The notes under the pieces: model-generated
What the model was told of the DNA's origin: nothing
The model's input: only the letters and a program-made list of their open reading frames with translations
Database searches by the model: none
NCBI GenBank assembly: GCA_964570625.1
Contig: CAZMYW010000029.1
Location: forward strand, 1 to 64,000
DNA from: JBFLXB01 sp964570625
GTDB lineage: Bacteria; Nitrospirota; Nitrospiria; 2-01-FULL-66-17
DNA: 64,000 nucleotides
Reading direction: 5' to 3'
Shown: positions 25,538 through 34,284 of the stretch, piece by piece
How positions within the stretch are numbered: the first letter of the stretch is position 1
How the letters are laid out: each line of letters starts with the position of its first letter
Translations under genes and position numbers: made by a program

Positions 25538-26371
25538 TCAGGCCGCCTTGTTTTTCATGAGGCCGAGAAAGCCTTTGATCGTCGACAGCGAGCGCTGAGA
25601 TCTCGTATACAGCATGGCGCTGAAGATGGCCGTCGCCGCATGCCCGGCCATCATGGAAAAGAGTTCGTGGTCGACGCGGGTCAACCGCTTTTTTTTCTGC
25701 TCGAACAGGTCGAAAATCGCGATCACGCCGATCACGCCGTCGTGCATCTTTAGCGGAATACACACGATCGGATGTTCCGGGGACCCGATGGTCGCGTGTT
25801 CCAGGTCATCCTGGACGAACATCTCACCGGTTTGGGCCACCCGGCCGATCATCCCTTGACCGAGCGCGATCTTTTTGATCTTCGGGTCCATCGTCTCTGC
25901 CGCCGCGACGTTGAGGACGGGCTCCTCGTCATCCTGAGTCAGAATGGCGAAGTGGTCGGACCCGATCAAATTGAGGATAATTTCGCTCACGATCCGCAGA
26001 ACCTCTTTGAGGTCCATCGTGGAATGAAGCTGATAACTGGCCACATACAAGTTCGCCAGATTGTTGTTCTCTTCCTCGACCTCCACGTATCGGCTGGCGA
26101 AGTCCTTGTTTTCCTCTTCGACCAGTTTGTATCGGTTGAGCAACGCTTCACGCTCTGCGGTGAGTTCGACGACTTGCTGTTGCAGTCGGGACATTTCGGT
26201 CGACGGCACGCCCTTCTGTGCGGCTTTGAGCTGTTCCGCTAACTGCGCCATCACAAACCGCAGACGCTCGTTCTCCTTCAAGAGGTCGTTGGTAAATTCG
26301 ATCCCCTTGTGAAACACCCCCAAAAACTCGTCCGCTCGACGAAAGATCTCGGGCTCTTTGTCCTTTTCCAT
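25538..26371 (-). CDS. Coiled-coil GAF-domain protein
   Basis: A 277-residue cytoplasmic protein. Residues about 30-110 are heptad-rich coiled coil (LKENERLRFVMAQLAEQLKAAQ, VEEENNNLANLYV). A GAF domain follows at about 120-260 (STMDLKEVLRIVSEIILNLIGSDHFAIL, PLKMHDGVIGVIAIFD). There is no kinase or output domain. It lies between cheB and cheY and probably acts as a dimeric sensory or scaffold element in the chemosensory pathway. The ligand cannot be told. Confidence 0.8.
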   Translation of the reverse strand: MEKDKEPEIFRRADEFLGVFHKGIEFTNDLLKENERLRFVMAQLAEQLKAAQKGVPSTEMSRLQQQVVELTAEREALLNRYKLVEEENKDFASRYVEVEEENNNLANLYVASYQLHSTMDLKEVLRIVSEIILNLIGSDHFAILTQDDEEPVLNVAAAETMDPKIKKIALGQGMIGRVAQTGEMFVQDDLEHATIGSPEHPIVCIPLKMHDGVIGVIAIFDLFEQKKKRLTRVDHELFSMMAGHAATAIFSAMLYTRSQRSLSTIKGFLGLMKNKAA

Positions 26372-26445
26372 GTGCCGTCACCCTTTCGCGCGCCCGGAGT
26401 ATATCACCGGGCTGTTGAGACCCGCAAGACGCGGGCCGCACGCCC

Positions 26446-27534
26446 TCAACGGCGGGCGCCCGCCGTCACGTGCCTGACGATTTGGTCCACGATCCCATGT
26501 AGCGGAGCCACCACGTCGACGGCCCCTTCGAGGATCGCCTCATGCGGCATGCCGAATACCACGGCGGTTTCCTCAGATTCCGCGATGGTAAATCCGCTGC
26601 GCCGTTTGATGTGGGCCATTCCCAGACGCCCGTCGTGACCCATCCCGGTCAAAATCACTCCCACCACGTCTTCTCCGAACACGTCCGCCGCCGAGGCCAT
26701 CATCCGATCCACGGACGGCGCGTAGCGGTCGTCGTCTCCCGCGCGATCAAGCATCACTTTGACCCGATCTCCGTGCCGGACGAACGTGAGGTGCTGACCG
26801 CCCGGGCAAATCAGCAACTGGCCCGACTGGCACCAACGGCCATCGATCGCCTCGGAGACCTCCCACCCGGACATCCGATTGAGCCGCTCCGCGAATGAGG
26901 CGGTGAACCCGGCCGGCATGTGTTGGGATACCGCGACCACACACGGAAGATCGCGAGGTAGGGCCGCGGCAATGGTCTGGAGCGCGGCAGGCCCGCCGGT
27001 TGATGAACCGATCGCCACGAGTTTCAGCCGTTCCATCATGCCCGCCGCGGGCTTGATCGGCGCCGGAGAGACCATGCGCATCGCCGCCGATTTGGCGGCC
27101 CGCTCGCACAGCCGGACCGGAGACGCGGCAACAATGGCGTTGATCTTGTTCTGAAGGTCTTGCCGGACCTTGAGGATTTCCCACGAAGCCAAGTGGGTCG
27201 GTTTCGCCAGGAAGTCTGCCGCGCCCAAGTCGAGGGCTTGAAACACATTACTGGCGGCAGAGGCCGCGCTGACCACCAGAACTGGCGTGGGTACGGTCCG
27301 CATCAGCCACCGCAAGAATCCGAAACCGTCCATTCTCGGCATTTCCAAATCCAGGGTGATCAGCGTGGGCCGGTACCTGTTGACCGCTTGAATGGCCTCC
27401 AGTCCATCCGTGGCCGTACCAACCACCTCGACTCCGGGGATCTCTTTCAGCATCATCACTAACGCTTGCCGGTAGAACGCCGAATCGTCCACCACCACGA
27501 TCCGCGCCTGGAGGCTGGGCTCAGGCTGCTGCAC
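26446..27534 (-). CDS. cheB: Chemotaxis protein-glutamate methylesterase CheB
   Basis: CheB (362 residues) removes methyl groups from receptors when phosphorylated by CheA. The GTG at 27534 has GAGGAG 8 nt before it and overlaps the cheR end by 14 bp. The receiver has Asp62 in LITLDLEMPRMDG. The esterase triad is visible: Ser in AIGSSTGGPAAL, His in VSQHMPAGF and Asp in ILTGMGHDG. The linker is short and Ala-rich. Gene order cheR-cheB is conserved in many systems. Confidence 0.95.
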   Translation of the reverse strand: MQQPEPSLQARIVVVDDSAFYRQALVMMLKEIPGVEVVGTATDGLEAIQAVNRYRPTLITLDLEMPRMDGFGFLRWLMRTVPTPVLVVSAASAASNVFQALDLGAADFLAKPTHLASWEILKVRQDLQNKINAIVAASPVRLCERAAKSAAMRMVSPAPIKPAAGMMERLKLVAIGSSTGGPAALQTIAAALPRDLPCVVAVSQHMPAGFTASFAERLNRMSGWEVSEAIDGRWCQSGQLLICPGGQHLTFVRHGDRVKVMLDRAGDDDRYAPSVDRMMASAADVFGEDVVGVILTGMGHDGRLGMAHIKRRSGFTIAESEETAVVFGMPHEAILEGAVDVVAPLHGIVDQIVRHVTAGARR

Positions 27535-28384
27535 TGATCCGCTCCTCTTTGTGGTACACGATGTCATGACGGAGATGCCGAAGGCTGAACGCGGTGCTGA
27601 TGCTCATCAACGACTCGGAATGCCCCAGCAGCAGGAATCCGCCGGGCCGCAATCGGTTCCAAAACATCTCGATGACGCGTTTCTTCACCGCGAGATCGAA
27701 GTAGATGATGACGTTGCGACACAAAATCACGTCCATCTTGGGGAGGATCGCCGCTCGCTCGATATCGGCCAGGTTGAACGAGAAAAAGTTGACCATCCGT
27801 TTGATCGAATCGTCGATCCGAAATCCGTTTCCTTCCGCGTGAAAGAACTTGGTCCGGAAGTCTTCCGGCGTCGTCCTAAACGCCGAGGCCGGATAGACAC
27901 CGCGCCGAGCCACTTCCAAGACGCGTTGACTGATATCGCTGCCAGAAATTTCGATTCGCCAGTCGCCGCCGTCCGGTTGGCCTGCGAGCAACATCGCGAC
28001 CGAATACACTTCTTCGCCAGTCGAACACCCGGCGCTCCAGATCCGGAGCGTTCGATCCTGGCGCTGCGCCATCAAGTTCGGCAAGATCTCTCGGGACAAC
28101 GCGTGAAGTTGATGATCTTCACGAAAGAAATAGGTCTCGTGGATCGTCAACAAATCGACGATCGTCGCGAGTTCCTCGGCCCGCCGCGCGTCGTACTTCA
28201 GAAAATAGTACAGGTCCTTGAAACCGCCGAAGCGATGCCGGCGCAGGGTCTCCTGGAGACGCCCCTCGATGAAATATTTCGACTGCTCGTCAAGCCACAC
28301 GCCGCAGTGCTCGTAGAGCATGTCGCGCAGCAACTTGAACACATCTGGACTCAGCGAAATGGGAGGCTGCTCAATGGAGATCAC
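27521..28384 (-). CDS. cheR: Chemotaxis protein methyltransferase CheR
   Basis: CheR (287 residues) transfers methyl groups from SAM to receptor glutamates. The N-terminal helical domain has LTIHETYFFREDHQ, and the SAM site is IWSAGCSTGEEVYS. DVILCRNVIIYFD and GGFLLLGHSESL are later family marks. There is no C-terminal pentapeptide-binding extension such as TPR. The GTG at 28384 is 27 bp after the HEAT-repeat gene. Target receptors are presumably the two MCPs in the same cluster. Confidence 0.95.
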   Translation of the reverse strand: MISIEQPPISLSPDVFKLLRDMLYEHCGVWLDEQSKYFIEGRLQETLRRHRFGGFKDLYYFLKYDARRAEELATIVDLLTIHETYFFREDHQLHALSREILPNLMAQRQDRTLRIWSAGCSTGEEVYSVAMLLAGQPDGGDWRIEISGSDISQRVLEVARRGVYPASAFRTTPEDFRTKFFHAEGNGFRIDDSIKRMVNFFSFNLADIERAAILPKMDVILCRNVIIYFDLAVKKRVIEMFWNRLRPGGFLLLGHSESLMSISTAFSLRHLRHDIVYHKEERISAAA

Positions 28385-28411
28385 GCGTCGCCCCGGGGTC
28401 TCCGGCCTCGC

Positions 28412-30439
28412 TTAGGAGGCCTGGTCCAACACAATGGCGAGTTGGTCGATGGCGAAGTGAGCGGACTCTCGTACCAATTGGTCGGCATCGTGCTCCGCCA
28501 AGTCTCGTAAGCGAGGAAGGGCGTGCGCGACCTGCGCCCGACCGAGCGCTACCGCCGCCGCGGCACGCACGCCCCAGTGCGCATCATCCAACGTCGCCAT
28601 CAACCGGGGTCCCACGTCGTCTCCTCCGATCTCGCCGATCGCTGTGATCGCCGCCTGTTTGACGTCGGCATCACTCGAGGAGAACAGTCCCAGCAAGGCC
28701 GGTTTCGCCGCGCGGGACTTGAGTTTTCCCAGAGCCTCACAGACCGCGATCTGGATCATCCCCACGGGATCATTCACCAGCAGGAGCAAGGTTTCGGCGG
28801 TCCCTTCGTCGCCTCGCTCACCGAAGAGTCGGATGACCTCAGCCCTGATCCACATGTCCGAATCGTGCAACAAGGGCCGAAGCAGATCGTCGACCGCCCG
28901 ATCTCGGCGTTTGGACAAGATCCGGATCGTCTCCAAGCGGACCGCAGGATCTTCGTCGCTCAACGCGACGTGAAAGACGCTGGCGACGTCTCCGCCAAGG
29001 GACTCCAACGCGGCCAGGGCGGTCCGTCGCACCGCGGGATCGGGATCTTTGAGGTCCAGAGTCAATCGATGTTGTGCCTCCGGTACCTGGAACAGTCCGA
29101 GCAGCTTGGCGGCGTAACAACGCAGATCGGCCTTGGGGCTTTCCAGGAGATCCAGCAAGCGTTTGACGAGCGCAGGCCCCTTGAGCCGCGTCAACCCCCG
29201 GTACGCAGCCTCCTGGACGTTGGGATAGGGATCCTCTAGCAACTGGAGCAGGGCCCGCACCCCCATCGGATCCCCCAGCTGGCCGAGCGCAACCGCCGCC
29301 GCCTGCCTCACGTGGCCGTTGGCATCCGCGGCCAATTGCACGAGCCCGTGGACTGCTTTGCGATCGCCGATCTCCCCCAGCGCCCTGGCGATGCCTTCGC
29401 GCAGTCCATCGGCGGCGCGCGGAGCGATCTCCAGTAACTTGGGGACGCCTTCACGTTGCATGTGAATCAACGCGGTGATCACCTCTTCCTTGCACGTCTC
29501 GTCGAACGCGTCCAGCAAGGATTGAATGGCTTGCACGTCCCCCATCCATCCCAGAAACGTCATCGCGTTGCGCTTCACCCCGGCATCGGAGCTCGACAGA
29601 CATTCCCGGACATACTGACTGACCGCCTTATCATAGACCTCGCGAATCCGTCGAATGATGGTGGTTTTCGCGTCCGGCGGCATGCGGTTGTGCAGGTCGA
29701 CTAATGAGCGCACGGCGATATGGCGTACTTTGGTGGTGGCGAGACGGAGGACCTGCGCCAAGGGATTGAGCACTCGCAGATCACCGATCCGGCCCAGGGC
29801 CTCCAACGCGGCACGCTCGAGCGTCTTCCGTCCCAAACACGCGATCAGCGGTTCCACCGCCCGACCGTCTCCCAGCTCTTGGAGGGCCTTGATCGCGGAG
29901 AACTGGAGGAGCGGGCGATCCTGTCGCAGCACCTCCCCGAGCGGATCCACCGCGCGCGCATCGTGGAGTTTGCCCAATGCTTCGATCGCCGCCATCGCGA
30001 CGTTCTCATCGGGCTGGCGGAGAAGGCTCACCAGCGCCATCGTCGCACGCCGATCGCCAATGTCGCCGAGGATGTCGATGAGAAATTTCTTGACGTCAGG
30101 AGCGGCTCCGCCGAGGGCTTCCATCAGTGAGGGAACGGCCGCTGCCCCAAGTCGTACGAACGCCTCAGCGGCCGAATTTCTCAGTGCGGCGTTATCGGGT
30201 GAAGCGAGCGCCGCGACCAAACCCTGCGCGGTCTCCACTCGCCATCCCAACCCAATGATCGCGTCCACGGCGCTCTTACGAACCCTCCACTCGGGATCGC
30301 CGAGCGCATTCAGCAGACAGGGAATCGCCGCAGGGCCCTGTCGGACCACGTCAGCGATGATTGCCAGGCGGTTTTCTACATCCGCGGTCTGGAATCGATT
30401 GATGCTGGCGTCGAGAGTCGGTTCGGATCGCTCCGTCAC
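28412..30439 (-). CDS. HEAT-repeat (PBS lyase-like) protein
   Basis: A 675-residue all-helical solenoid. The GTG at 30439 has GAGGAGG upstream. About twenty repeats of roughly 30 residues follow the pattern xLixaLxDxdxxVRxaAaxALGxlGd (for example PLLHDSDMWIRAEVIRLFGERGD, TLDDAHWGVRAAAAVALGRA). Such solenoids act as protein-protein scaffolds or bind phycobilin lyase-like partners. No other domain is present. It lies between cheR and the Zn-ribbon receiver gene, so it probably assembles or tunes the chemosensory complex. HEAT proteins occur in some alternative chemosensory clusters, but not in the classic one. Confidence 0.85.
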   Translation of the reverse strand: MTERSEPTLDASINRFQTADVENRLAIIADVVRQGPAAIPCLLNALGDPEWRVRKSAVDAIIGLGWRVETAQGLVAALASPDNAALRNSAAEAFVRLGAAAVPSLMEALGGAAPDVKKFLIDILGDIGDRRATMALVSLLRQPDENVAMAAIEALGKLHDARAVDPLGEVLRQDRPLLQFSAIKALQELGDGRAVEPLIACLGRKTLERAALEALGRIGDLRVLNPLAQVLRLATTKVRHIAVRSLVDLHNRMPPDAKTTIIRRIREVYDKAVSQYVRECLSSSDAGVKRNAMTFLGWMGDVQAIQSLLDAFDETCKEEVITALIHMQREGVPKLLEIAPRAADGLREGIARALGEIGDRKAVHGLVQLAADANGHVRQAAAVALGQLGDPMGVRALLQLLEDPYPNVQEAAYRGLTRLKGPALVKRLLDLLESPKADLRCYAAKLLGLFQVPEAQHRLTLDLKDPDPAVRRTALAALESLGGDVASVFHVALSDEDPAVRLETIRILSKRRDRAVDDLLRPLLHDSDMWIRAEVIRLFGERGDEGTAETLLLLVNDPVGMIQIAVCEALGKLKSRAAKPALLGLFSSSDADVKQAAITAIGEIGGDDVGPRLMATLDDAHWGVRAAAAVALGRAQVAHALPRLRDLAEHDADQLVRESAHFAIDQLAIVLDQAS

Positions 30440-30455
30440 GGTTAGTCCTCCTCGC

Positions 30456-31583
30456 TTACGCGGCGGCCGGACGGTTGCGTTTGAGCAGCTCCCGCCGCGT
30501 CGCGACAAATCGCTCAATCGTCTCTTGGAACAGATCCACCGTCGTCATAAGCCCTGGGCCTTTGCGTTCTTCGTATAGCTTTCTGCCCTCTTCGATCTCG
30601 TTACGGAGCAACTCAAAAAACGTCCCGTTCAGGACCCCCTCGTCGACTTTCTTGGCGTTGTACAGCGCGATATCCGACACGATGATTCGCGCGAGCCGAA
30701 GCGCCGCCTCTTGCGCGGGGTTGGCGGGTGTGGTTGGGCCAGGCGCCGGAGCCTCCGCAGCGGGCTGGGCTGCGGCAGGGGCGCGTGCTGCTGCGACCGG
30801 TGGCGTTGGAGTCACCAGAGCGGGTCGGGCCACCGCCGGCGTGGGCGGCGTCGATTCTTTCAACGCCATCGGTGGCGGTTCGGGTGCGGCTGTCGCACCG
30901 GCGCCCGCCGTAACCGTCCTGACTCCTGCCGGCAGGGATACCGTCGGCGTCGCCGGTTTGTCGGAGGACGTTGCGGGCCTCGCGAGGTCGGGCTCCGGCA
31001 CCCGCGCGAGCTTCCCGCTCAACGCGCCGCCCGGCGTTCCCCCGGCGAGGACCTGTTTGACCTTGTCGACCAATTCACTCTCGATCTGGTGCCGCTCGAC
31101 GTAATCGTCAGCTCCGAACAAGTTATCCGGCGGCCGACGATATCGATCCTTGTTGTGGATTGCCGCGACCAGGATGATCCTGACTCCGACGTTGGCCGAG
31201 TCCCCGCGGACCGCCTCGCACACCTGAAAACCCGGCATGTCGGACAACCCGACGTCGACCAATACCACCGTGGGACGCGTATCCCGCACCGCGGCAAGCG
31301 TCTCAGATCCGCTGCTGACTTCAACCACGTCGAACCCCGCCGTCGACAACAGATCACGGATCAACTCTCTGGTGGCCTCGCCTTGAACCGCCACCACCGC
31401 GCGCTCGCGCGTGGACAGCGCCGGGACGGCGTTGGGAGACGCTGTGGCAGCCGGGACCTCAAACGCCTCGATCCGCACCGTCAGTCCGCTGCGACACGTC
31501 GAGCACACCACCACGGTCTGGTCCGCGAGCGAGGATCGCTCGTAGGTCACGCCCGCTCCACATTTTGCGCACACGATGTTCAT
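30456..31583 (-). CDS. Zinc-ribbon / receiver protein with long Pro-Ala linker
   Basis: A 375-residue modular protein. Residues 1-40 form a zinc ribbon (CAKCG and CSTCR). A receiver follows at about 60-180, with the acceptor Asp in VVLVDVGLSDMPGFQ, and ends in DDYVERHQIESELVDKV. An Ala/Pro-rich linker (about 190-290) leads to a helical C-terminal domain (IIVSDIALYNAKKVDEGVLNGTF, LRNEIEEGRKLYEER). That last domain recurs in response regulators of deltaproteobacteria and Nitrospirota, possibly in polar or cytoskeletal targets. The ATG overlaps the MCP stop by 4 bp. Confidence 0.8.
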   Translation of the reverse strand: MNIVCAKCGAGVTYERSSLADQTVVVCSTCRSGLTVRIEAFEVPAATASPNAVPALSTRERAVVAVQGEATRELIRDLLSTAGFDVVEVSSGSETLAAVRDTRPTVVLVDVGLSDMPGFQVCEAVRGDSANVGVRIILVAAIHNKDRYRRPPDNLFGADDYVERHQIESELVDKVKQVLAGGTPGGALSGKLARVPEPDLARPATSSDKPATPTVSLPAGVRTVTAGAGATAAPEPPPMALKESTPPTPAVARPALVTPTPPVAAARAPAAAQPAAEAPAPGPTTPANPAQEAALRLARIIVSDIALYNAKKVDEGVLNGTFFELLRNEIEEGRKLYEERKGPGLMTTVDLFQETIERFVATRRELLKRNRPAAA

Positions 31584-33811
31584 CCGTTCTCCTTCGTCAA
31601 TTTGAACCGCGAGACGTGTTCCTCCAGACGGGAAGCCGCGCGCAAGAGACCATCGACCGTTTCAGTGGTTCGGTCCACTGCGTCCCGGTTCTCCTGGCCG
31701 ATCTGGCCGATGTTTTGGACCGCGTTCACGATCGCTTCGCTCTCGGCCCGGCGCTGTCGCACGAACTCCTGAACGTCTTTGACCCGTCGGTTGGCCGTTT
31801 CCACCATGCGGCTGACCTGCTGATTGCCTCTGGCGTGTTCCGCCGCCGCGTTGGTGAGGCGACGGGCCATCACCTGCATCTGTTCGCTGATCCGTTCCAC
31901 CTCTTCCAGCATCCGACTCTGAGCCTGCGCGACCGTCACAATGTGCCGGACCTGATCGGTGACCGTCTGCATCTCCGTGTTGACCCGTTGCACGCCGGTG
32001 ATCTGCTGATCAGTTTCTTGGGCGATGTGCATGATGCGGCGCGACGACTCCCGCGCGCTCTCCAGGATTCGGTCCAACGCGACCTTGGCCGCGCCCGAAA
32101 GACGAACGCCCTCTTCGACACGGGTGGCTCCGTCGGCGATGGCCTGGACCGCGGTAGCACCTTCCACTTGCAGTGCGGCGATAATGTCGTGGATCTCCTT
32201 GGTTGACGTGGCGGTTCGTTCGGCCAACTCCTTGATTTCGCCTGCCACCACGGCAAACCCCTTCCCGTGTTCACCCGCCTGCGCCGCGATGATGGCCGCG
32301 TTCAACGCCAAGAGATTGGTCTGTTCGGCGACTTCGTCGATGACGACGAGGATCGTCCCGATGTCTTCGGTGCGCCGCTGCAGTCGCCGGACCACCGCCG
32401 ACACTTCGTCGGAGAACACCTTGATCCGATTGATCCCCTCGATCGTTTGCCCGACGCACTCCTGGCCACTCCTGGCGTGTTCTCCCACCCGGTTGGACAG
32501 TTCGACCGTTTCGTGGATGTTGGTGCGGATCTGGGTGGTGGACTGTTCGATTGATCCGGCGGACGCCGCGGTTTCGGTCGCGGCTCGCGACAGGGCTCCC
32601 AGCGCGCCTTCAATCTGTCGGATGGCTTCGGCCAGCGTCGTCACCGATTGTTTCGTCTCAGACGCCGAGCCGGATAACGAGTCGGCTTCACGTGCGATTT
32701 CATCGGTCGACGACGTCATTTCCATTGTCGCAGCCGTGCTGTCTTCGATCATCGTGGACAAGCCGTCCATGCCCTGCCCCAACTCCTTGATCGCGTGGTG
32801 GAGATCCGTCATCGACTGGAGAATGGACTCGACACCCGCGGTCTGCTTGCCCACACCGGTGTGGATGACCGACGCGTCGCTGGCGAGCTCTCGTCCAGCG
32901 GTCGCAACCGTCCGACTGATACCGGAGACCTCCCGGATAATCACCTCCAGCTTTTCAACGAAGCGGTTGAATCCGCCGGCGAGATCGCCGATCTCGTCCC
33001 GAGAGGACAAATCCAACCGGCTGGTCAGATCGCCTTCCCCCTCACTGACGTCTTTGATGCGCTCGACCACACGGTGGAGCGGCGTGAACACACCGCGGTT
33101 CAGCGACACTCGCAGCAGCAACCCCACGACGGTGATCGTCCCGAACGCGCCCCACAGCAATTGGTGACGGTTTTCGGTGACTTCGCTCCACATCTGATCA
33201 GTAGCGGAAGAGATCATCAACACCCCTCGCAACTGATGATCCGATCCATGACAGAGATAACACCGCTGGAAATTGGGGAGCGGTCGGAGATACGTCATGA
33301 CCTCGCGACCGTCGATATGCTCGAAGTAATACTCATCCTTGGCTTTCATGGGATCGGCTAAGATCCGAGCAAACGCCGCGCGAAAGGCGGGAGTCTCTAC
33401 GCCGTCGGCGCGATTGGGCACAATGTTGGGATGATCCGACAGCCACTCCGGCCTGGCTGGGACCCGCGTCTTGACCTCATCGATCGTCTTGAAATCGACG
33501 AACCCTTGCTCGACCCCTTTGCCGTCCTGGCCACGCACCACCTGCAGGCGGACGACGCCCCGGAGTTCCTTCAAGTCTTCGATCAGGTATCGTGCCATAT
33601 CCGCGCGGAAGGCCACCATGTCCTTGTCCAGGCTCAAATGGATCGACGCAGCGAGCAGTGACGATTTTTCCCGCTCATGGTTGATCAAGTCGCGCTGCAT
33701 CTTGGTCTGGAGAACGATCAGAATGACGGAAAACCCAACCGCCATCGTGGCGAGCACGGTCAATACGACTTTCGACGACAGCCGGTCCTGGATCCACCCC
33801 ATTCCGCGCAT
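31580..33811 (-). CDS. Methyl-accepting chemotaxis protein with periplasmic c-heme motif
   Basis: A 743-residue membrane receptor. Helix 1 is at about 15-36; the periplasmic domain runs to about 215; helix 2 follows (LLWGAFGTITVVGLLL), then HAMP (about 237-290) and a long cytoplasmic hairpin with tip VIDEVAEQTNLLALNAA. The periplasmic domain carries C184-Y-L-C187-H188, a c-type heme site, in a DUF3365-like context (PNFQRCYLCHGSDHQLRG). The sensor may thus bind heme and read redox state, NO, CO or oxygen. Its start overlaps the cheW stop by one base, and the next gene overlaps by four. Confidence 0.9.
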   Translation of the reverse strand: MRGMGWIQDRLSSKVVLTVLATMAVGFSVILIVLQTKMQRDLINHEREKSSLLAASIHLSLDKDMVAFRADMARYLIEDLKELRGVVRLQVVRGQDGKGVEQGFVDFKTIDEVKTRVPARPEWLSDHPNIVPNRADGVETPAFRAAFARILADPMKAKDEYYFEHIDGREVMTYLRPLPNFQRCYLCHGSDHQLRGVLMISSATDQMWSEVTENRHQLLWGAFGTITVVGLLLRVSLNRGVFTPLHRVVERIKDVSEGEGDLTSRLDLSSRDEIGDLAGGFNRFVEKLEVIIREVSGISRTVATAGRELASDASVIHTGVGKQTAGVESILQSMTDLHHAIKELGQGMDGLSTMIEDSTAATMEMTSSTDEIAREADSLSGSASETKQSVTTLAEAIRQIEGALGALSRAATETAASAGSIEQSTTQIRTNIHETVELSNRVGEHARSGQECVGQTIEGINRIKVFSDEVSAVVRRLQRRTEDIGTILVVIDEVAEQTNLLALNAAIIAAQAGEHGKGFAVVAGEIKELAERTATSTKEIHDIIAALQVEGATAVQAIADGATRVEEGVRLSGAAKVALDRILESARESSRRIMHIAQETDQQITGVQRVNTEMQTVTDQVRHIVTVAQAQSRMLEEVERISEQMQVMARRLTNAAAEHARGNQQVSRMVETANRRVKDVQEFVRQRRAESEAIVNAVQNIGQIGQENRDAVDRTTETVDGLLRAASRLEEHVSRFKLTKENG
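33248..33262 (-). other. CxxCH heme-attachment motif in receptor sensor domain
   Basis: Codons for C-Y-L-C-H (residues 184-188 of the MCP) lie in the predicted periplasmic loop, where the cytochrome c maturation machinery could attach heme. Confidence 0.6.
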
Positions 33812-34284
33812 CAGACCACCCCCGCCAGCAACGAGTATTCTTCCATCCGCAGCACCGCGCCTAAATCAATAACCAAGACCAACTCCTCTTTGACCCGACA
33901 CACCCCTCGACACAGGGACGGCTGTACCTCATGGTCGTCCGGTCCCTGGACGGCGTCGGCGTCGATCTCAAGCACGTCGCACACCCGATCCACGATCACC
34001 CCTGAAATCAACTCGTTCGTCAAACGGACCACCAAGATGTGCGTCGGAGGAACCCGTCGATCCGCGGGGACGCCGAGGCGTTCGCGCAGGTCGATCAGCG
34101 GAAGAGCCACTCCGCGAAGATCCATCACACCCTGCAGAAATGTGGGAGCGTGCGGCACCGGAATCGCCGGCCGATAGAACACGATCTCGCGAATGCGCTC
34201 GATGTCGGTGACATACGGTCGATCGTCGATTTCGAACCGGAGCAACTTGCACCGAGCAGCCTGCGACGTCAGTTGACTCGCCAT
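33811..34284 (-). CDS. cheW: CheW-like adaptor protein
   Basis: A 157-residue CheW adaptor that links receptors to CheA. The fold marks are LRFEIDDRPYVTDIERIREIV, FLQGVMDLRGVALPLIDLRERLG and ISGVIVDRVCDVLEI. The ATG at 34284 shares bases with the stop of the upstream MCP (TGATG); a GTG at 34287 is an alternative. It sits between the two MCP genes. One of two CheW-type genes in the cluster; this is the compact one. Confidence 0.9.
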   Translation of the reverse strand: MASQLTSQAARCKLLRFEIDDRPYVTDIERIREIVFYRPAIPVPHAPTFLQGVMDLRGVALPLIDLRERLGVPADRRVPPTHILVVRLTNELISGVIVDRVCDVLEIDADAVQGPDDHEVQPSLCRGVCRVKEELVLVIDLGAVLRMEEYSLLAGVV

